In this document: piece after piece, positions 35,062-44,354 of the stretch | Position numbering within the stretch: the stretch's first letter is position 1 | Layout: every line of letters starts with the position of its first letter | Assembly (NCBI GenBank): GCA_963675995.2 | Contig: CAXXIY010000002.1 | Location: 1,922,001 to 1,986,000, forward strand | Direction of reading: 5' to 3' | Length of the DNA: 64,000 bases | Source of the DNA: JAAFHB01 sp963675995 | GTDB lineage: Bacteria; Bacteroidota; Bacteroidia; Bacteroidales; Prolixibacteraceae | The notes under the pieces: generated by a model | Database searches by the model: none | Told to the model about the DNA's origin: nothing | Seen by the model: the letters and a program-made list of their open reading frames with translations, nothing else | Made by a program: the position numbers and the translations under genes

Positions 35062-37704
35062 ATGTCTAACGAAGAAGATCCTGGGCTGTTGCCGATATCT
35101 GAAGAAGAAGAAACGCACGAAGGTAAAAAGGAACTGCATCATATCGTTTATTTGTCGTCGATGTACCAGAATTGGTTCCTCGATTATGCATCCTATGTGA
35201 TCCTGGAAAGGGCAGTACCTTATGTCAATGACGGACTTAAACCGGTTCAGCGCCGTATTCTTCATGCCATGCGTCAGATGGATGATGGTCGTTATACCAA
35301 GGTGGCCAATATCATCGGACAAACGATGATGTACCATCCACATGGCGATGCCTCTATTGGTGATGCCCTGGTTCAGCTTGGACAAAAAGAATTACTGATT
35401 GATGCCCAGGGAAACTGGGGAAATATTTTAACCGGTGATGGCGCGGCAGCGCCCCGGTATATTGAAGCACGACTTTCGAAGTTTGCACTCGAGGTGCTCT
35501 TCAATCCTAAAACGACCAGATGGCAGCTTTCGTACGATAGCCGAAACCGGGAGCCGGTTACCTTACCGGTGAAGTTCCCCCTCCTGTTAGCTCAGGGGGT
35601 GGAGGGAATTGCCGTCGGACTTGCCTCCAAGATACTGCCCCACAATTTTATTGAATTACTTGATGCATGTATCGCATATCTTAAAGGGAATGAATTTGAG
35701 CTTTTCCCCGATTTTCTGACTGGCGGGTATATCGATGTTGTAAAATATAACGATGGCTTGCGCGGTGGCGTAGTTAAGATCAGGGCGAAAATAGAGAAGC
35801 TCGATAATAAAACATTGGTTATCACTGAAATCCCTTTTGGAAGGACCACCTCTTCATTGATAGAATCGATCATTAAAGCGAACGACAAAGGGAAAATCAA
35901 GATCAAAAAGATCGATGACAATACCTCTGCCAATGTCGAGATCCTGATCCATCTGATACCCGGAATCAGTTCGGATAAAACCATCGATGCACTTTATGCG
36001 TTCACCGATTGTGAAGTATCGGTATCACCCAATGCCTGCATTGTTGAAGACGATAAACCCAGGTTTATTAATGTTACTGAAATACTCAAAAAATCGGTCG
36101 ACAAAACCGTTGAATTGCTGAAACTTGAGTTGGAGATCCGAATGGGAGAGCTGGAAGAACAATGGCATTTTTCTTCACTTGAACAAATATTTATCGACGA
36201 GCGAATCTATAAGGATAAGGCTTTTGAAGATTCAGGTAACATGGATCAGGCAGTTGATCACATTGATAAGCGACTCGAACCCTGGAAACCCAAATTCAGA
36301 AGGGAGATTACACGCGAAGATATCCTCAAACTGATGGAGATCAGAATGGGGCGTATTCTTAAGTTTAATACCGAAAAAGCCAACGAACTCATAAAAGGGA
36401 TTGAAGATAGTATCGCGGAAGTGCTTGCCAATCTTCAGAACCTGATCCCTTTTACAATTGCCTGGTACGAACATTTGAAAGCCAAATATTCAAAAGGTCG
36501 TGAACGGAAAACAGAAATCAGAAGTTTCGAGAATATCGAAGCAGCCAAGGTAATTGTTGCCAATGAAAAATTGTACATCGATCGCGAAGAAGGTTTTATC
36601 GGAACGGGCCTGAAAAAGGCAGAATATCTTTGCGATTGCTCTGATATTGATGATATTATTGTTTTCAGGCGCGATGGTGTCTATTTTGTAGCTAAGGTCA
36701 GTGATAAAGCTTTTATTGGTAAGAATGTACTACATGTGGCTATTTTCGAGAAGAACGACAACCGTACCATCTACAACCTGGTTTACCGTGACGGAAAGGC
36801 GGGTGCAACTTATATGAAACGGTTCAGCGTTACAGGAGTAACACGAGATAAAGAGTACAACATGACCATGGGTACCGAAGGTTCCCGTATTCTCTACTTT
36901 AGTGCAAACCCTAACGGCGAAGCAGAGGTATTGCGGATCACCTTTAAACCAAAACCAAAACTGAAAAAGCTGGTCGACGAAATCGATATGGCACAGCTTG
37001 CCATAAAAGGGCGGCAATCGATGGGTAATCTCGTGACCAAAAACGAAGTACATAAAGTGACATTAAAGGAGAAGGGGATCTCTACATTGGGTGGACGAAA
37101 AATCTGGTTTGATGAAGATGTCCTTCGTTTGAATGCTGATGGTCGGGGTAAATACCTGGGTGAATTCACAGGTGATGAAAAAATATTGGTTGTCGATAAA
37201 GATGGGGGATACCAGGTTTATTCCTATGATCTGGAGAATCATTTCGAAAAGAACATCCTCTCGATTGAGAAATTCCGTCCCGACAGAATTGCTTCGGTTG
37301 TATATTTTGATGCAGAGCAAAATTTCTATTACGTGAAGCGTTTTCAGATCGAAGTTAATGGCGGAAAGCCATGCCGGTTTATAGGTGAGGATCTGAATAA
37401 TAAGTTGATTAGTGTTACCTGGGTTAGTTATCCTCGATTGGAAATTGAGTTTAAAGGGGATAAAAATAACCGCGAAAATGAAATTATCGAGGTGGCTGAG
37501 TTTATTGGTGTAAAATCATATAAGGCAAAGGGAAAACGATTGTCGGGTTATAAAGTGAGTAATATAGTGGAGTTGGAGCCTATTATAATGGATGAGGATA
37601 TCAAACAGGAAGAGATAACGCCAATCACCGATGATGTGCCTTTCGAGATAATTCGTCCAACAGAGGAGAGTGATCCAAGTCAGATGGAAATAAACTTTGA
37701 GTGA
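35062..37704 (+). CDS. parC: DNA topoisomerase IV subunit A
   Basis: 880 residues. Breakage-reunion core: YASYVILERAVPYVNDGLKP, VANIIGQTMMYHPHGD, GAAAPRYIEARLSKFA (active-site Tyr) and the tower region. The C-terminal beta-propeller (about 530-830) lacks a GyrA box QRRGGKG, consistent with ParC instead of gyrase A. The last 45 residues are acidic. It cuts and rejoins DNA as the partner of ParE just upstream. Its stop TGA overlaps the aroK ATG, so the three genes are probably co-transcribed. Confidence 0.93.
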   Translation: MSNEEDPGLLPISEEEETHEGKKELHHIVYLSSMYQNWFLDYASYVILERAVPYVNDGLKPVQRRILHAMRQMDDGRYTKVANIIGQTMMYHPHGDASIGDALVQLGQKELLIDAQGNWGNILTGDGAAAPRYIEARLSKFALEVLFNPKTTRWQLSYDSRNREPVTLPVKFPLLLAQGVEGIAVGLASKILPHNFIELLDACIAYLKGNEFELFPDFLTGGYIDVVKYNDGLRGGVVKIRAKIEKLDNKTLVITEIPFGRTTSSLIESIIKANDKGKIKIKKIDDNTSANVEILIHLIPGISSDKTIDALYAFTDCEVSVSPNACIVEDDKPRFINVTEILKKSVDKTVELLKLELEIRMGELEEQWHFSSLEQIFIDERIYKDKAFEDSGNMDQAVDHIDKRLEPWKPKFRREITREDILKLMEIRMGRILKFNTEKANELIKGIEDSIAEVLANLQNLIPFTIAWYEHLKAKYSKGRERKTEIRSFENIEAAKVIVANEKLYIDREEGFIGTGLKKAEYLCDCSDIDDIIVFRRDGVYFVAKVSDKAFIGKNVLHVAIFEKNDNRTIYNLVYRDGKAGATYMKRFSVTGVTRDKEYNMTMGTEGSRILYFSANPNGEAEVLRITFKPKPKLKKLVDEIDMAQLAIKGRQSMGNLVTKNEVHKVTLKEKGISTLGGRKIWFDEDVLRLNADGRGKYLGEFTGDEKILVVDKDGGYQVYSYDLENHFEKNILSIEKFRPDRIASVVYFDAEQNFYYVKRFQIEVNGGKPCRFIGEDLNNKLISVTWVSYPRLEIEFKGDKNNRENEIIEVAEFIGVKSYKAKGKRLSGYKVSNIVELEPIIMDEDIKQEEITPITDDVPFEIIRPTEESDPSQMEINFE

Positions 37705-38219
37705 TGAGAATATATCTGGTTGGGTACATGGGATGCGGAAAATCCACAATTGGACGAAAGGTTGCTGATTTGTTGGGGATTAGCTTTGTCGATCTTGATA
37801 AATATATTGAAGAACGTTATTTTAAAACTGTTCCTGCAATTTTTGCAGAAGAAGGGGAGAAGGGGTTTCGTGAGAAAGAGCGCACCGCACTCCTTGAAGT
37901 TTCTCAATTTGAAAATGTAATGGTTGGTACGGGAGGCGGAGCTCCCTGCTTTTTCGACAATATGGAGGTGATGAACAAGAATGGTGTAACCATTTATATT
38001 GCTCCCGACACGGATGTTCTCGCAACCCGTCTCCTAAAATCAAAAACCGAACGGCCGCTTATTGCAGGTAAATCACGCGAAGAACTGATTTTATTTATAG
38101 AAGATGCTCTGCTGAAACGAGCCCCGTTTTACGAAAAGGCTAAGATTATTATCCGTGGTGAAAACAACCTCGATCCCCAGCTGGTTATCAACAAAATCCA
38201 ACAGATCACAAGGATTTAA
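37704..38219 (+). CDS. aroK: Shikimate kinase
   Basis: 171 residues. P-loop GYMGCGKSTIGRKVA, DLDKYIEE (shikimate-binding Asp), the FREKER segment, GTGGGAP and the lid SKTERPLIAG. It phosphorylates shikimate with ATP in aromatic amino-acid synthesis. The ATG at 37704 shares one base with the parC stop; an in-frame GTG at 37701 is the alternative. Translational coupling to parC is likely. The link between topoisomerase IV and shikimate kinase looks like genomic convenience. Confidence 0.93.
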   Translation: MRIYLVGYMGCGKSTIGRKVADLLGISFVDLDKYIEERYFKTVPAIFAEEGEKGFREKERTALLEVSQFENVMVGTGGGAPCFFDNMEVMNKNGVTIYIAPDTDVLATRLLKSKTERPLIAGKSREELILFIEDALLKRAPFYEKAKIIIRGENNLDPQLVINKIQQITRI

Positions 38220-38385
38220 TTCAAAGCTGTGATTAACCGCGTTAAAGGTTAGGATATCCGGCATGTAGCCGGATAGGAAACAGTCCGTGCTGTCGATGAC
38301 GATTCGAGCGCTGCTTTGCCTTTCGGGAAAGTGGAGTACCTCAAACCCAGGTTTTAAAACAGTTTCGGAGGCACTCTTACTCGTC

Positions 38386-38829
38386 TTATGCAGTTTGTTT
38401 ACTGACGTTCCGGTAGATATACGAATGGAAGATATGTCTTCTGGCAAATCTCAACAAAGTCGAGGAATTCAGGAATTTATTGTAGATATTTTTAGGAATC
38501 CCGAAGTATTCATAAACACTCCCATCCTGAAAGGTGATTTTTAGCGTCTGACCTTTGTACTCATAATCTTCAATCCCTGACGTATTGGTGGTTTGGGTAT
38601 ATCCCTCTAAATTAAAAGCTTTCGTCTCAGGAGCTATGCTGACCAAAAAATGATATGCCTCGATGATGTTTTTGCTTTTAACCTCAGCCTCAGCTTTGCG
38701 CTCATCATCGTCAGCAAATTTATCGGGATGCCACTCCTTGATTAAATTTCTGTATGTACTTTTTAATCCGTTTAAATCGGTATTGGGAGTGATCTCCAGC
38801 AATCTTCTGTATTCAATAATGCGCTTCAT
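38386..38829 (-). CDS. J-domain protein with C-terminal KTSC domain
   Basis: 147 residues. The N-terminal J domain (about 5-68) keeps the HPD motif in IKEWHPDKFADDDERK, needed to stimulate DnaK ATPase. The C-terminal part (about 82-140), YEYKGQTLKITFQDGSVYEYFG followed by YNKFLNSSTLLRFARRHI, matches the KTSC domain. It is a short co-chaperone-like protein without Gly/Phe or zinc regions. Convergent with the parE-parC-aroK unit. A perfect 8-base hairpin at 38255-38275 lies between them without a T-run. Confidence 0.85.
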   Translation of the reverse strand: MKRIIEYRRLLEITPNTDLNGLKSTYRNLIKEWHPDKFADDDERKAEAEVKSKNIIEAYHFLVSIAPETKAFNLEGYTQTTNTSGIEDYEYKGQTLKITFQDGSVYEYFGIPKNIYNKFLNSSTLLRFARRHIFHSYIYRNVSKQTA

Positions 38830-39145
38830 GCAATTTTTTAAGGTGACTTTATTTTCAAGGGCGCAAAGGTATTCAAATTAAGGTTAGAGGCAATAGAGCA
38901 GCAGACTAGGGGGAAGCCATGAAAATAGTAGGTTGTTAGTTCTTCAGCAGACCCTTTGATTTTGATTTTTAAAAGCATCATCTTACATTTGTAGGTGCAC
39001 AATTTAATGTTTTATTCGATCAATAAAATAAATTGGTCTCTAAACCTAAAGATTTAAGGATAAATGACACAGAATTTATTTATACAGCAAAATAGAGCAC
39101 CAGATTAATGTTAGACAGAGTTAAAGGAAAAAGTACCGGATTGTA
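38830..39145. other. Intergenic, probably decayed recombinase 5' region
   Basis: No intact gene. Near 39112-39152 a short frame reads LDRVKGKSTGL and then stops. This is where a tyrosine recombinase would have its RxKGKxxK beta-hairpin just ahead of the fragment at 39146, so the right end is probably the decayed upstream part of that gene. Confidence 0.45.
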
Positions 39146-39430
39146 ATGCTCTCATACCCAGTAGTTGCTTATCTTCAGGACTATCGCAAGCTTTCCCTAA
39201 GTGATGATTTGGTATTTGCCGGACAATACAAAGGGGAGGCATTAAGTGTGCGCACGGTGCAACAGCTAATGAAAAATGAGGTAACGAGAGCCAATCTTGA
39301 AAAAAAGGTGACAGTACCTACTCTCAGACATTCATTTGCAACTCAATTGCCAGAGCGTGGAACAGACATAAGGTACATTCAGCAATTATTAGGACATAGC
39401 AACATTAACTTAGCGATTATTCCCGGTTGA
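39146..39430 (+). pseudogene. Tyrosine recombinase/integrase remnant
   Basis: 94 readable residues from the C-terminal half of an XerC/D-type integrase: LSYPVVAYLQDYRKLSLSDD, LSVRTVQQLMKNEVTRANL, TLRHSFATQL, DIRYIQQLLGHSNI. The catalytic His of box II is lost (VPTLRH where family members have PHTLRH). The first catalytic Arg lies in a region broken by stops, and the frame runs out before the nucleophilic Tyr because repeat A begins there. The protein cannot be an active recombinase. It marks an old integration event. Confidence 0.75.
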
Positions 39431-40130
39431 ACTACACCCGCCGGGATCGGAGCTATGGTTACTGAGCCTGCCGAAGTATGCACTGTAATTACCGTTTTTG
39501 TTTGTTTTGAAGATTTTCGGAGAAGAAAAATACAATTGATGTTCTTTGACCTATTGCAGGTTTTTGTGCTTTTCGGGTTTAAAACCCGATTGTTTAATGT
39601 ACGCTTACGCTGTCCCCGCAAAGTAACCTGTTGATCCGGTTTATAGACACTTATTCAGCTTAAGGGGGATAAACGAAAAAAAGAAATTTTTTGGAATATT
39701 TAACGTTCTTACCATTAGCGCGAAGCGTAACAAATAATTCCGCTGAGACAAAAAGCTGTTTGAGCGAAGCAGAAGTGAGTTCTTTTTGTCAGGTCTTTTT
39801 TTGTAACTTTTTGTGACGACAAAAAGTAACAAAGAAAGAAATGTCAAAGGACCACCCGGAGTTCATAAAATATAGCGAAAGACGATGATACGCTTTACTT
39901 ATCCTCGTTTAATATCCTCAAATGCCAGCTTCGCCCTTCATTTAGTCAAAAGTCTACCGAATATTTGGTTTTGCTAACACAAAACTTCAATCACCTCAGT
40001 TTATTAGGGACTTACACCCTCTGGGAAAAGACACTCGCTGTAAATTCTCTTTTCTACCAAAAAATTTTGTATTTTCGAAGTTTTCCAAGGGCTTACAACG
40101 AGGGCGAGCTGCTTATACAGGGCGCACACA
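39413..40130. repeat. Dispersed non-coding repeat, copy A (longest)
   Basis: About 718 bases matching copy B (from ccgccgggatcggagc, 39437 and 42948) and copy C (48606-49150, roughly 85 percent alike by eye). It contains the conserved core ttattcagcttaaggggg (39651 onward), the run gagacaaaaagctgtttg, and a hairpin ACTTTTTGT-gacg-ACAAAAAGT at 39806-39827. It ends with gctgcttatacagggcgcac. Short frames inside are interrupted or shifted between copies, so it is not treated as coding. It truncates the integrase remnant. Confidence 0.8.
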
Positions 40131-40138
40131 AAAACTAT

Positions 40139-40206
40139 ATGTCAATTGGGGTTACCGTACAGACAACAAAGTTCATAGCCCGCATGATCTGTGGTGCGGT
40201 TCGACA
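40139..40206. repeat. 68-base repeat, left of sensor kinase
   Basis: Begins atgtcaattg and ends ttcgacag. It aligns without gaps to 42140-42207 on the other side of the kinase gene, at about 70 percent identity (atgtcaattg, gacaa, tagcccgca and tcgacag conserved). It follows repeat A directly. The two copies bracket the kinase as if it had been moved as a unit. Confidence 0.55.
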
Positions 40207-40323
40207 GTTTCGAAGACCGCAGTCGGCAACTAATCATCGCGCTGTCCGTTAGCAACAAGCCTATTAAGCATTCAGATATCAGTTCATTTTTATATCTTTA
40301 TTATATTCAGATAAAATAAGTAC

Positions 40324-41925
40324 ATGAAAAATTCATTTGACGAAATACCGCAGAGTTTCATTAACAAATGGCAAGATATTGTCGATTTACTTGCAAAAAT
40401 AATTGGAATACCCGCTGCATTGATTATGAAAGTGGAGAACGATTTTATGGAAGTATTTATCTCCAGTAAATCAGATAATAATCCATACCACATTGGATAC
40501 AAAGAACTTTGGAATGGACTGTATTGCGAAACAGTAATAAAATCGCAAAACAAGTTAAAAGTGGCAAATGCATTAAAAGATGAAAAGTGGGACAAAAACC
40601 CCGATATAAAGTTGGGAATGGTTTCCTATTTTGGGTTTCCATTAAATTTTCCAAATGGCGAGCCTTTTGGTACCATTTGCGTTCTGGACCGGAAAGAGAA
40701 TCATTATTCTGAAGAGCACGAACAATTGCTGATGCAATTCAAAAGTGTTGTTGAACTGGACCTAGCCATGATTCAGTCGTTGAAAATTACAAGTAATATT
40801 TCAGGAAATGAAATAGTTGACCAGTTGTTGTTTCAAAACAAGAAATTAATTGAAAGTGAGGAACGCTTTAGAACTTTAGCCGAAATTGCTGAAGATAGTA
40901 TCATTTTGTTTGATGGGGAAATGGTGGTTTTTGCCTCGCGGCGTTTTTGTGAATTCGTTCGTATTGAACCTGAAAATGTTGACAAACTTACTGTGCCTGA
41001 CATCCTATCGCATATACACCCCGACGATAGGATGCATTATGGACGTGAAATGCAGGAAGCGTTAATCCAACAAAAAAAGCAGTATACTATTGTATTTAGG
41101 ATGCTTAACCCCGAAGGCAATTATGAATGGCTTCAAAACAATACTACAGCAACTTATGATAGCTCAGGGAAAGTGCTACGCCGCATTGTACAAGCACGCA
41201 GTATAACCAAGCAGGTTGAATTGGAAAACGAACTCAGAAAACTAAATGCCGACAAAGACCAGTTTATAAGAATTTTGGGGCACGACTTACGAACTCCATT
41301 TAATGCACTAATCGGTTTTTCCGATTTATTGCTAGAAAATCTGAAAGAATTCGATTTGCCGCAAATTGAAGAGCAAGTAAAAATTATTAATCAAACATCG
41401 CTCAAGACATACGAATTGTTAGAACAGATTCTGCTTTGGGTTAAATCGCAATCGGGAAAATTCGAACTAAATATTGAGCAATTCGATTTTCAGCAGGAAA
41501 GCACTAATATAGTTCGGATTATTGAGAATATGGCGGTAAAAAAAGGTATTCAGATAGATATAATTGCAACAGGGAAAATTTGTTTGTCGGCTGATTTGAA
41601 CATATTCAAAACAGTTTTGCGAAATCTTATTTCAAATGCTATAAAATTCACAAACCAAAACGGCCATATCATTATCAGCGCTGAAAAACAGGAAAAAAGT
41701 ATATTGATTGCCGTTTCGGACAATGGAAAAGGTATAGACCAAAGAGTTTTGGCTAATCTTTGGGAGATACATAATAATTACACCTCAAAAGGAACCAATG
41801 GTGAAACAGGTACAGGATTTGGACTCAAACTTTGCAAGGAACTTATTGAAAAACACGGAGGAAAGATATGGGCAGAATCTGTCCCAGGCAATGGTTCAAA
41901 ATTCATATTCAGTTTACCAATTTAG
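40324..41925 (+). CDS. Sensor histidine kinase with GAF and PAS domains
   Basis: 533 residues, no membrane segment. GAF-like domain at about 15-165 (GIPAALIMKVENDFMEVFIS, YFGFPLNFPNGEPFGTICVL), PAS/PAC at about 178-300 (HPDDRMHYGREM), HisKA with H-box RILGHDLRTPFNALIGFSDL, and HATPase with N-box LRNLISNAIKFTN, G1 SDNGKGID and G2 GTGFGLKLCKEL. It is a cytoplasmic two-component kinase without a receiver domain. No response regulator lies beside it, so it is an orphan. It sits between mobile-DNA remnants, flanked by two related 68-base repeats, which suggests horizontal acquisition. Confidence 0.88.
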   Translation: MKNSFDEIPQSFINKWQDIVDLLAKIIGIPAALIMKVENDFMEVFISSKSDNNPYHIGYKELWNGLYCETVIKSQNKLKVANALKDEKWDKNPDIKLGMVSYFGFPLNFPNGEPFGTICVLDRKENHYSEEHEQLLMQFKSVVELDLAMIQSLKITSNISGNEIVDQLLFQNKKLIESEERFRTLAEIAEDSIILFDGEMVVFASRRFCEFVRIEPENVDKLTVPDILSHIHPDDRMHYGREMQEALIQQKKQYTIVFRMLNPEGNYEWLQNNTTATYDSSGKVLRRIVQARSITKQVELENELRKLNADKDQFIRILGHDLRTPFNALIGFSDLLLENLKEFDLPQIEEQVKIINQTSLKTYELLEQILLWVKSQSGKFELNIEQFDFQQESTNIVRIIENMAVKKGIQIDIIATGKICLSADLNIFKTVLRNLISNAIKFTNQNGHIIISAEKQEKSILIAVSDNGKGIDQRVLANLWEIHNNYTSKGTNGETGTGFGLKLCKELIEKHGGKIWAESVPGNGSKFIFSLPI

Positions 41926-42139
41926 CAAATAATAAAGTCTATAAAGATATGATACTTGTTCCCTTAAGGAATCAATACAAACAGTCGAGTATTGTAGTAT
42001 GGCAAATTATATTCAAGTTTTATCGAAGAATATTTTTGATTGGGATTCTGATATTTTAAAGGAAATAAAAGATTATTTGCAATTATTTCGTGAATAGGTT
42101 GCTTTAAGGGATAAAAGGCTAGTTGTTAACAAAGACTAG
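41926..42139. other. Region after the sensor kinase
   Basis: No supported gene. A 32-codon frame from 41999 (begins MANYIQVLSKNIFDWD) is the only open stretch and is too short to judge. A short palindrome-like ctagt...actag occurs around 42119-42139, just before the second 68-base repeat. Confidence 0.3.
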
Positions 42140-42207
42140 ATGTCAATTGCCGTTTCCGTGCTGACAAGAAGCTGTTTAGCCCGCAACAAATGCGGCGTGG
42201 CTCGACA
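42140..42207. repeat. 68-base repeat, right of sensor kinase
   Basis: Counterpart of 40139-40206. It can fold through AGCC-CGCA...TGCG...GGCT, an imperfect stem. It abuts the group II intron-like segment. Confidence 0.55.
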
Positions 42208-42239
42208 GACAAACGACCAAAGGGAGTTCAGCGAAAGCT

Positions 42240-42590
42240 AAATCGCCCGCAATCCACCTCCGCGTATATTGTCTCAAGAAGTAGGTTTACCTGCATGCTG
42301 TAATTGAGACGGTGAAAACCAGTTGTAAGGTTGGCCTATCGGTGCCGTTGTACAGGCGAGTGCACCAAACCACCTAAAGGTGCTATTGTAAAAGGCTATG
42401 ATACTGAGCGTTTAGGAAAAGTCGCACCACGAGTGTGGTAGGAATGGATAAAGGCGTTTAACGCAAGTGAATCTCTGAAGAGGTGTCGAGAAGGGGTTAA
42501 TTAGTACGTTTTACATTTCCAACCTGAAAAGGGATGAGCTGTATAATATAAAACATATTAAAAGAGCCGTGTGATGTGAGACTATCAAGT
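42240..42590 (+). ncRNA. Group II intron-like remnant without reverse transcriptase
   Basis: The segment has the look of a group II intron RNA (gtgaaaaccagttgtaagg, taggaatggataaaggcg, ctgaagaggtgtcgagaagg). It ends at a domain-V-like 5' half GAGCCGTGTGATGTGAGA (42564 onward). The 3' half of domain V, which should read roughly CACGGTTC, is missing at the expected place because a higA fragment begins. No reverse transcriptase/maturase frame exists, so it cannot be mobile by itself. Identification rests on recalled sequence resemblance and the domain-V-like motif; folding was not computed. Confidence 0.5.
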
Positions 42591-42871
42591 CAGAAAGCGA
42601 CGAAGCTGATGTTCTTGGATTAATAATTGATGAATATGAAAAGAAGCATTATACAATAGAAGCACCAGATCCAATAGAAGCAATAAAGATTAGGATGGAG
42701 GAGATGCATTTAAAGCAAGTTGATTTGGTAGAAGCTATTGGTGGTAAAAGTAGAGTTACCGAGATTTTAAATCGTAAGCGTAAGTTGACTGTTGATATGA
42801 TTCGAAATTTAAACAGGCGATTAAATCTATCGCCAGGGCTTTTAATAAATGATTATCAGCTGACAAGATAA
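42590..42871 (+). pseudogene. higA: HigA-type antitoxin, N-terminus missing
   Basis: 93 codons in frame to a TAA: DEADVLGLIIDEYEKKHY, APDPIEAIKIRMEEMHLKQV, then AIGGKSRVTEILNRKRKLTV and IRNLNRRLNLSP. This is the XRE/HTH C-terminal part of HigA antitoxins. The usual first 35 or so residues and the start codon are replaced by the intron-like segment, and no higB toxin is present. The helix-turn-helix itself is intact, and an internal ATG (MEEMHLKQ) could still give a short product. Most likely a relic of a toxin-antitoxin module. Confidence 0.75.
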
Positions 42872-42918
42872 AAAAGTACGGTTGGCAATAAATAAGACTC
42901 TGAGCTGTCTGCAAGACC

Positions 42919-43276
42919 CAGCAATTATTCGGTGTTGAATTAAACCCGCCGGGATCGGAGCGATGTACTTTGCGACCGTTTTTTTTGTTTTGAAGATTTT
43001 CAGATAAGAAAAATACAATAATCTTTCTTTGAGGTAATGCAGGTTTTTGTGAATAATTGGGTTTAATACCCGATTATTTAATGTACGCTTACGCTGTCCC
43101 CGCAAAGTCACCTGTTGATCCGGTTTATAGACCGCATTATTCAGCTTAAGGGGGAATAACGAAAAAAAGAAATTTATTGGAATATTTAACGTTCTTACCA
43201 TGAGCACGAAGCGTAATTAAATAATTCCGCTGAGACAAAAAGCTGTTTGAGCGAAGCCGAAGACGGAGTGAGTTCC
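42919..43276. repeat. Dispersed non-coding repeat, copy B (right-truncated)
   Basis: Matches the left half of copy A from about 42919 to 43276, including gggatcggagc, the core tcagcttaaggggg and gagacaaaaagctgtttgag. It stops just before the hairpin region and joins the GH43 stub. Left boundary follows the higA relic. Confidence 0.75.
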
Positions 43277-43484
43277 AAAGTGCTGTTTCCCCTGCACCCC
43301 TCCGTTTTATGCTCCCCATACCAGTACTTAACTTCGTTGATGTATAGTAATCCTCCGCCGTGGGCATTGATGTGAATGCCATTGTTATCGGTCCGGATTT
43401 CCCCAGGTTTAAAAGATTTTTGCTGTCCAAAATAGATGCAGAACAGTAACAACAGTATGAAAGTAAACGAAATCTTAATCGCAT
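43277..43484 (-). pseudogene. GH43-type glycoside hydrolase, N-terminal stub
   Basis: On the minus strand the frame reads ISFTFILLLLFCIYFGQQK (signal peptide), then FKPGEIRTDNNGIHINAHGG, GLLYINEVKYWYGEHKTEG, the characteristic start of exported GH43 beta-xylosidase/arabinofuranosidase-like proteins. The sequence then runs into repeat B and is lost; about 60 of the several hundred residues remain. The ATG at 43484 is one base out of frame with the signal peptide, so the start is also damaged. Confidence 0.65.
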
Positions 43485-43752
43485 GGATTATGCATTAAGT
43501 GTTGTATGTTAAGCGGGCAAAAGTAATCAAACAGTTTGGCCTTCCTACCTGAAAAGAGTGATCCCGGTTAATGACCAGGCAAAAATAGATAAGAAAAAAT
43601 TATGTCCGGAATATTATTTATTGAATCATAAATAATTACTTTTAGATAAGTGTTTTCTTAGTTTACAAAATCGGTTCACCAATTTAAAAACGCTGCTATT
43701 TTTAATATCATTCCGAACATTATTAGTTTAAAGATCTTAATCCCAACTTAAA

Positions 43753-44217
43753 ATGGAAAACTGGCCTGTACTAATCGCATTCAATTTTACGCACGAGGCG
43801 CATCAGGTAAAAGGTTACCTCGATGCCAATGGCGTGGAAACCCTACTCAAAGATGAGCTCACCACACAGGTTATCAGCTATCTGCCGAATGCGATTGGCG
43901 GTGTAAAGCTACTGGTCAGAGAATCGGACTATGAACAGGGAATTAGATTGTTAAAGGAAGGGGGATATCTGATGCAAGCTGACAGCGAACCCAAACCCAA
44001 AATTGAAACCGTTTTATGCGACAAAACCACCGATCAAAAAATCTGTCCTTTTTGCCAATCTGCAAATATTGTGAGAGAGAAACAGGTTGGCGCTGTAACT
44101 GCAATTGTTTTTGCAATTTTAAACCTCTTTTTAATAATGGGAACCAGTGCTCCAAGGTTTAAATCGGGTTTCAAATGTTACGATTGTGGTAAAGAGTGGA
44201 AGTATAAGCGCAGATAG
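43753..44217 (+). CDS. DUF2007-type protein with C-terminal zinc ribbon
   Basis: 154 residues. The N-terminal DUF2007 fold (about 5-75), THEAHQVKGYLDANGVETLL then GGVKLLVRESDYEQGIRLL, is a ferredoxin-like putative signal-transducing domain. The C-terminal part has CPFCQSANI, one hydrophobic segment (TAIVFAILNLFLIMG) and CYDCGKEWKYKRR, i.e. a split CxxC...CxxC zinc ribbon around a possible membrane hairpin. Function unknown. First gene after the repeat-rich stretch. Confidence 0.75.
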   Translation: MENWPVLIAFNFTHEAHQVKGYLDANGVETLLKDELTTQVISYLPNAIGGVKLLVRESDYEQGIRLLKEGGYLMQADSEPKPKIETVLCDKTTDQKICPFCQSANIVREKQVGAVTAIVFAILNLFLIMGTSAPRFKSGFKCYDCGKEWKYKRR

Positions 44218-44354
44218 TTATCTATCTTTGCAAGATATATATTTACGCTATGACTAAACGTGTTTCCGGATATTTTGGATCAATATCCAGATTTTTTGCA
44301 CATTCGACATCCCATGCAATGAGGGGAACGACTAAAATCTGTACTCGCTATCTA

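Noticed and set aside
38255..38275. Perfect hairpin TATCCGGC-atgta-GCCGGATA between aroK and the J-domain gene
   Set aside because: No T-run on either strand, so it is not called as a terminator; it may be chance or part of a weak one.
39641..39847. 68-residue minus-strand frame in repeat A, with related frames at 42842-43207 and 48678-48941
   Set aside because: The frames are shifted or interrupted between copies and have low-complexity composition; the DNA is conserved, not a protein.
40139..40280. Possible integron attC sites around the sensor kinase
   Set aside because: No GTTRRRY / RYYYAAC core pair could be found at corresponding positions and no integron integrase is present; kept only as a repeat pair.
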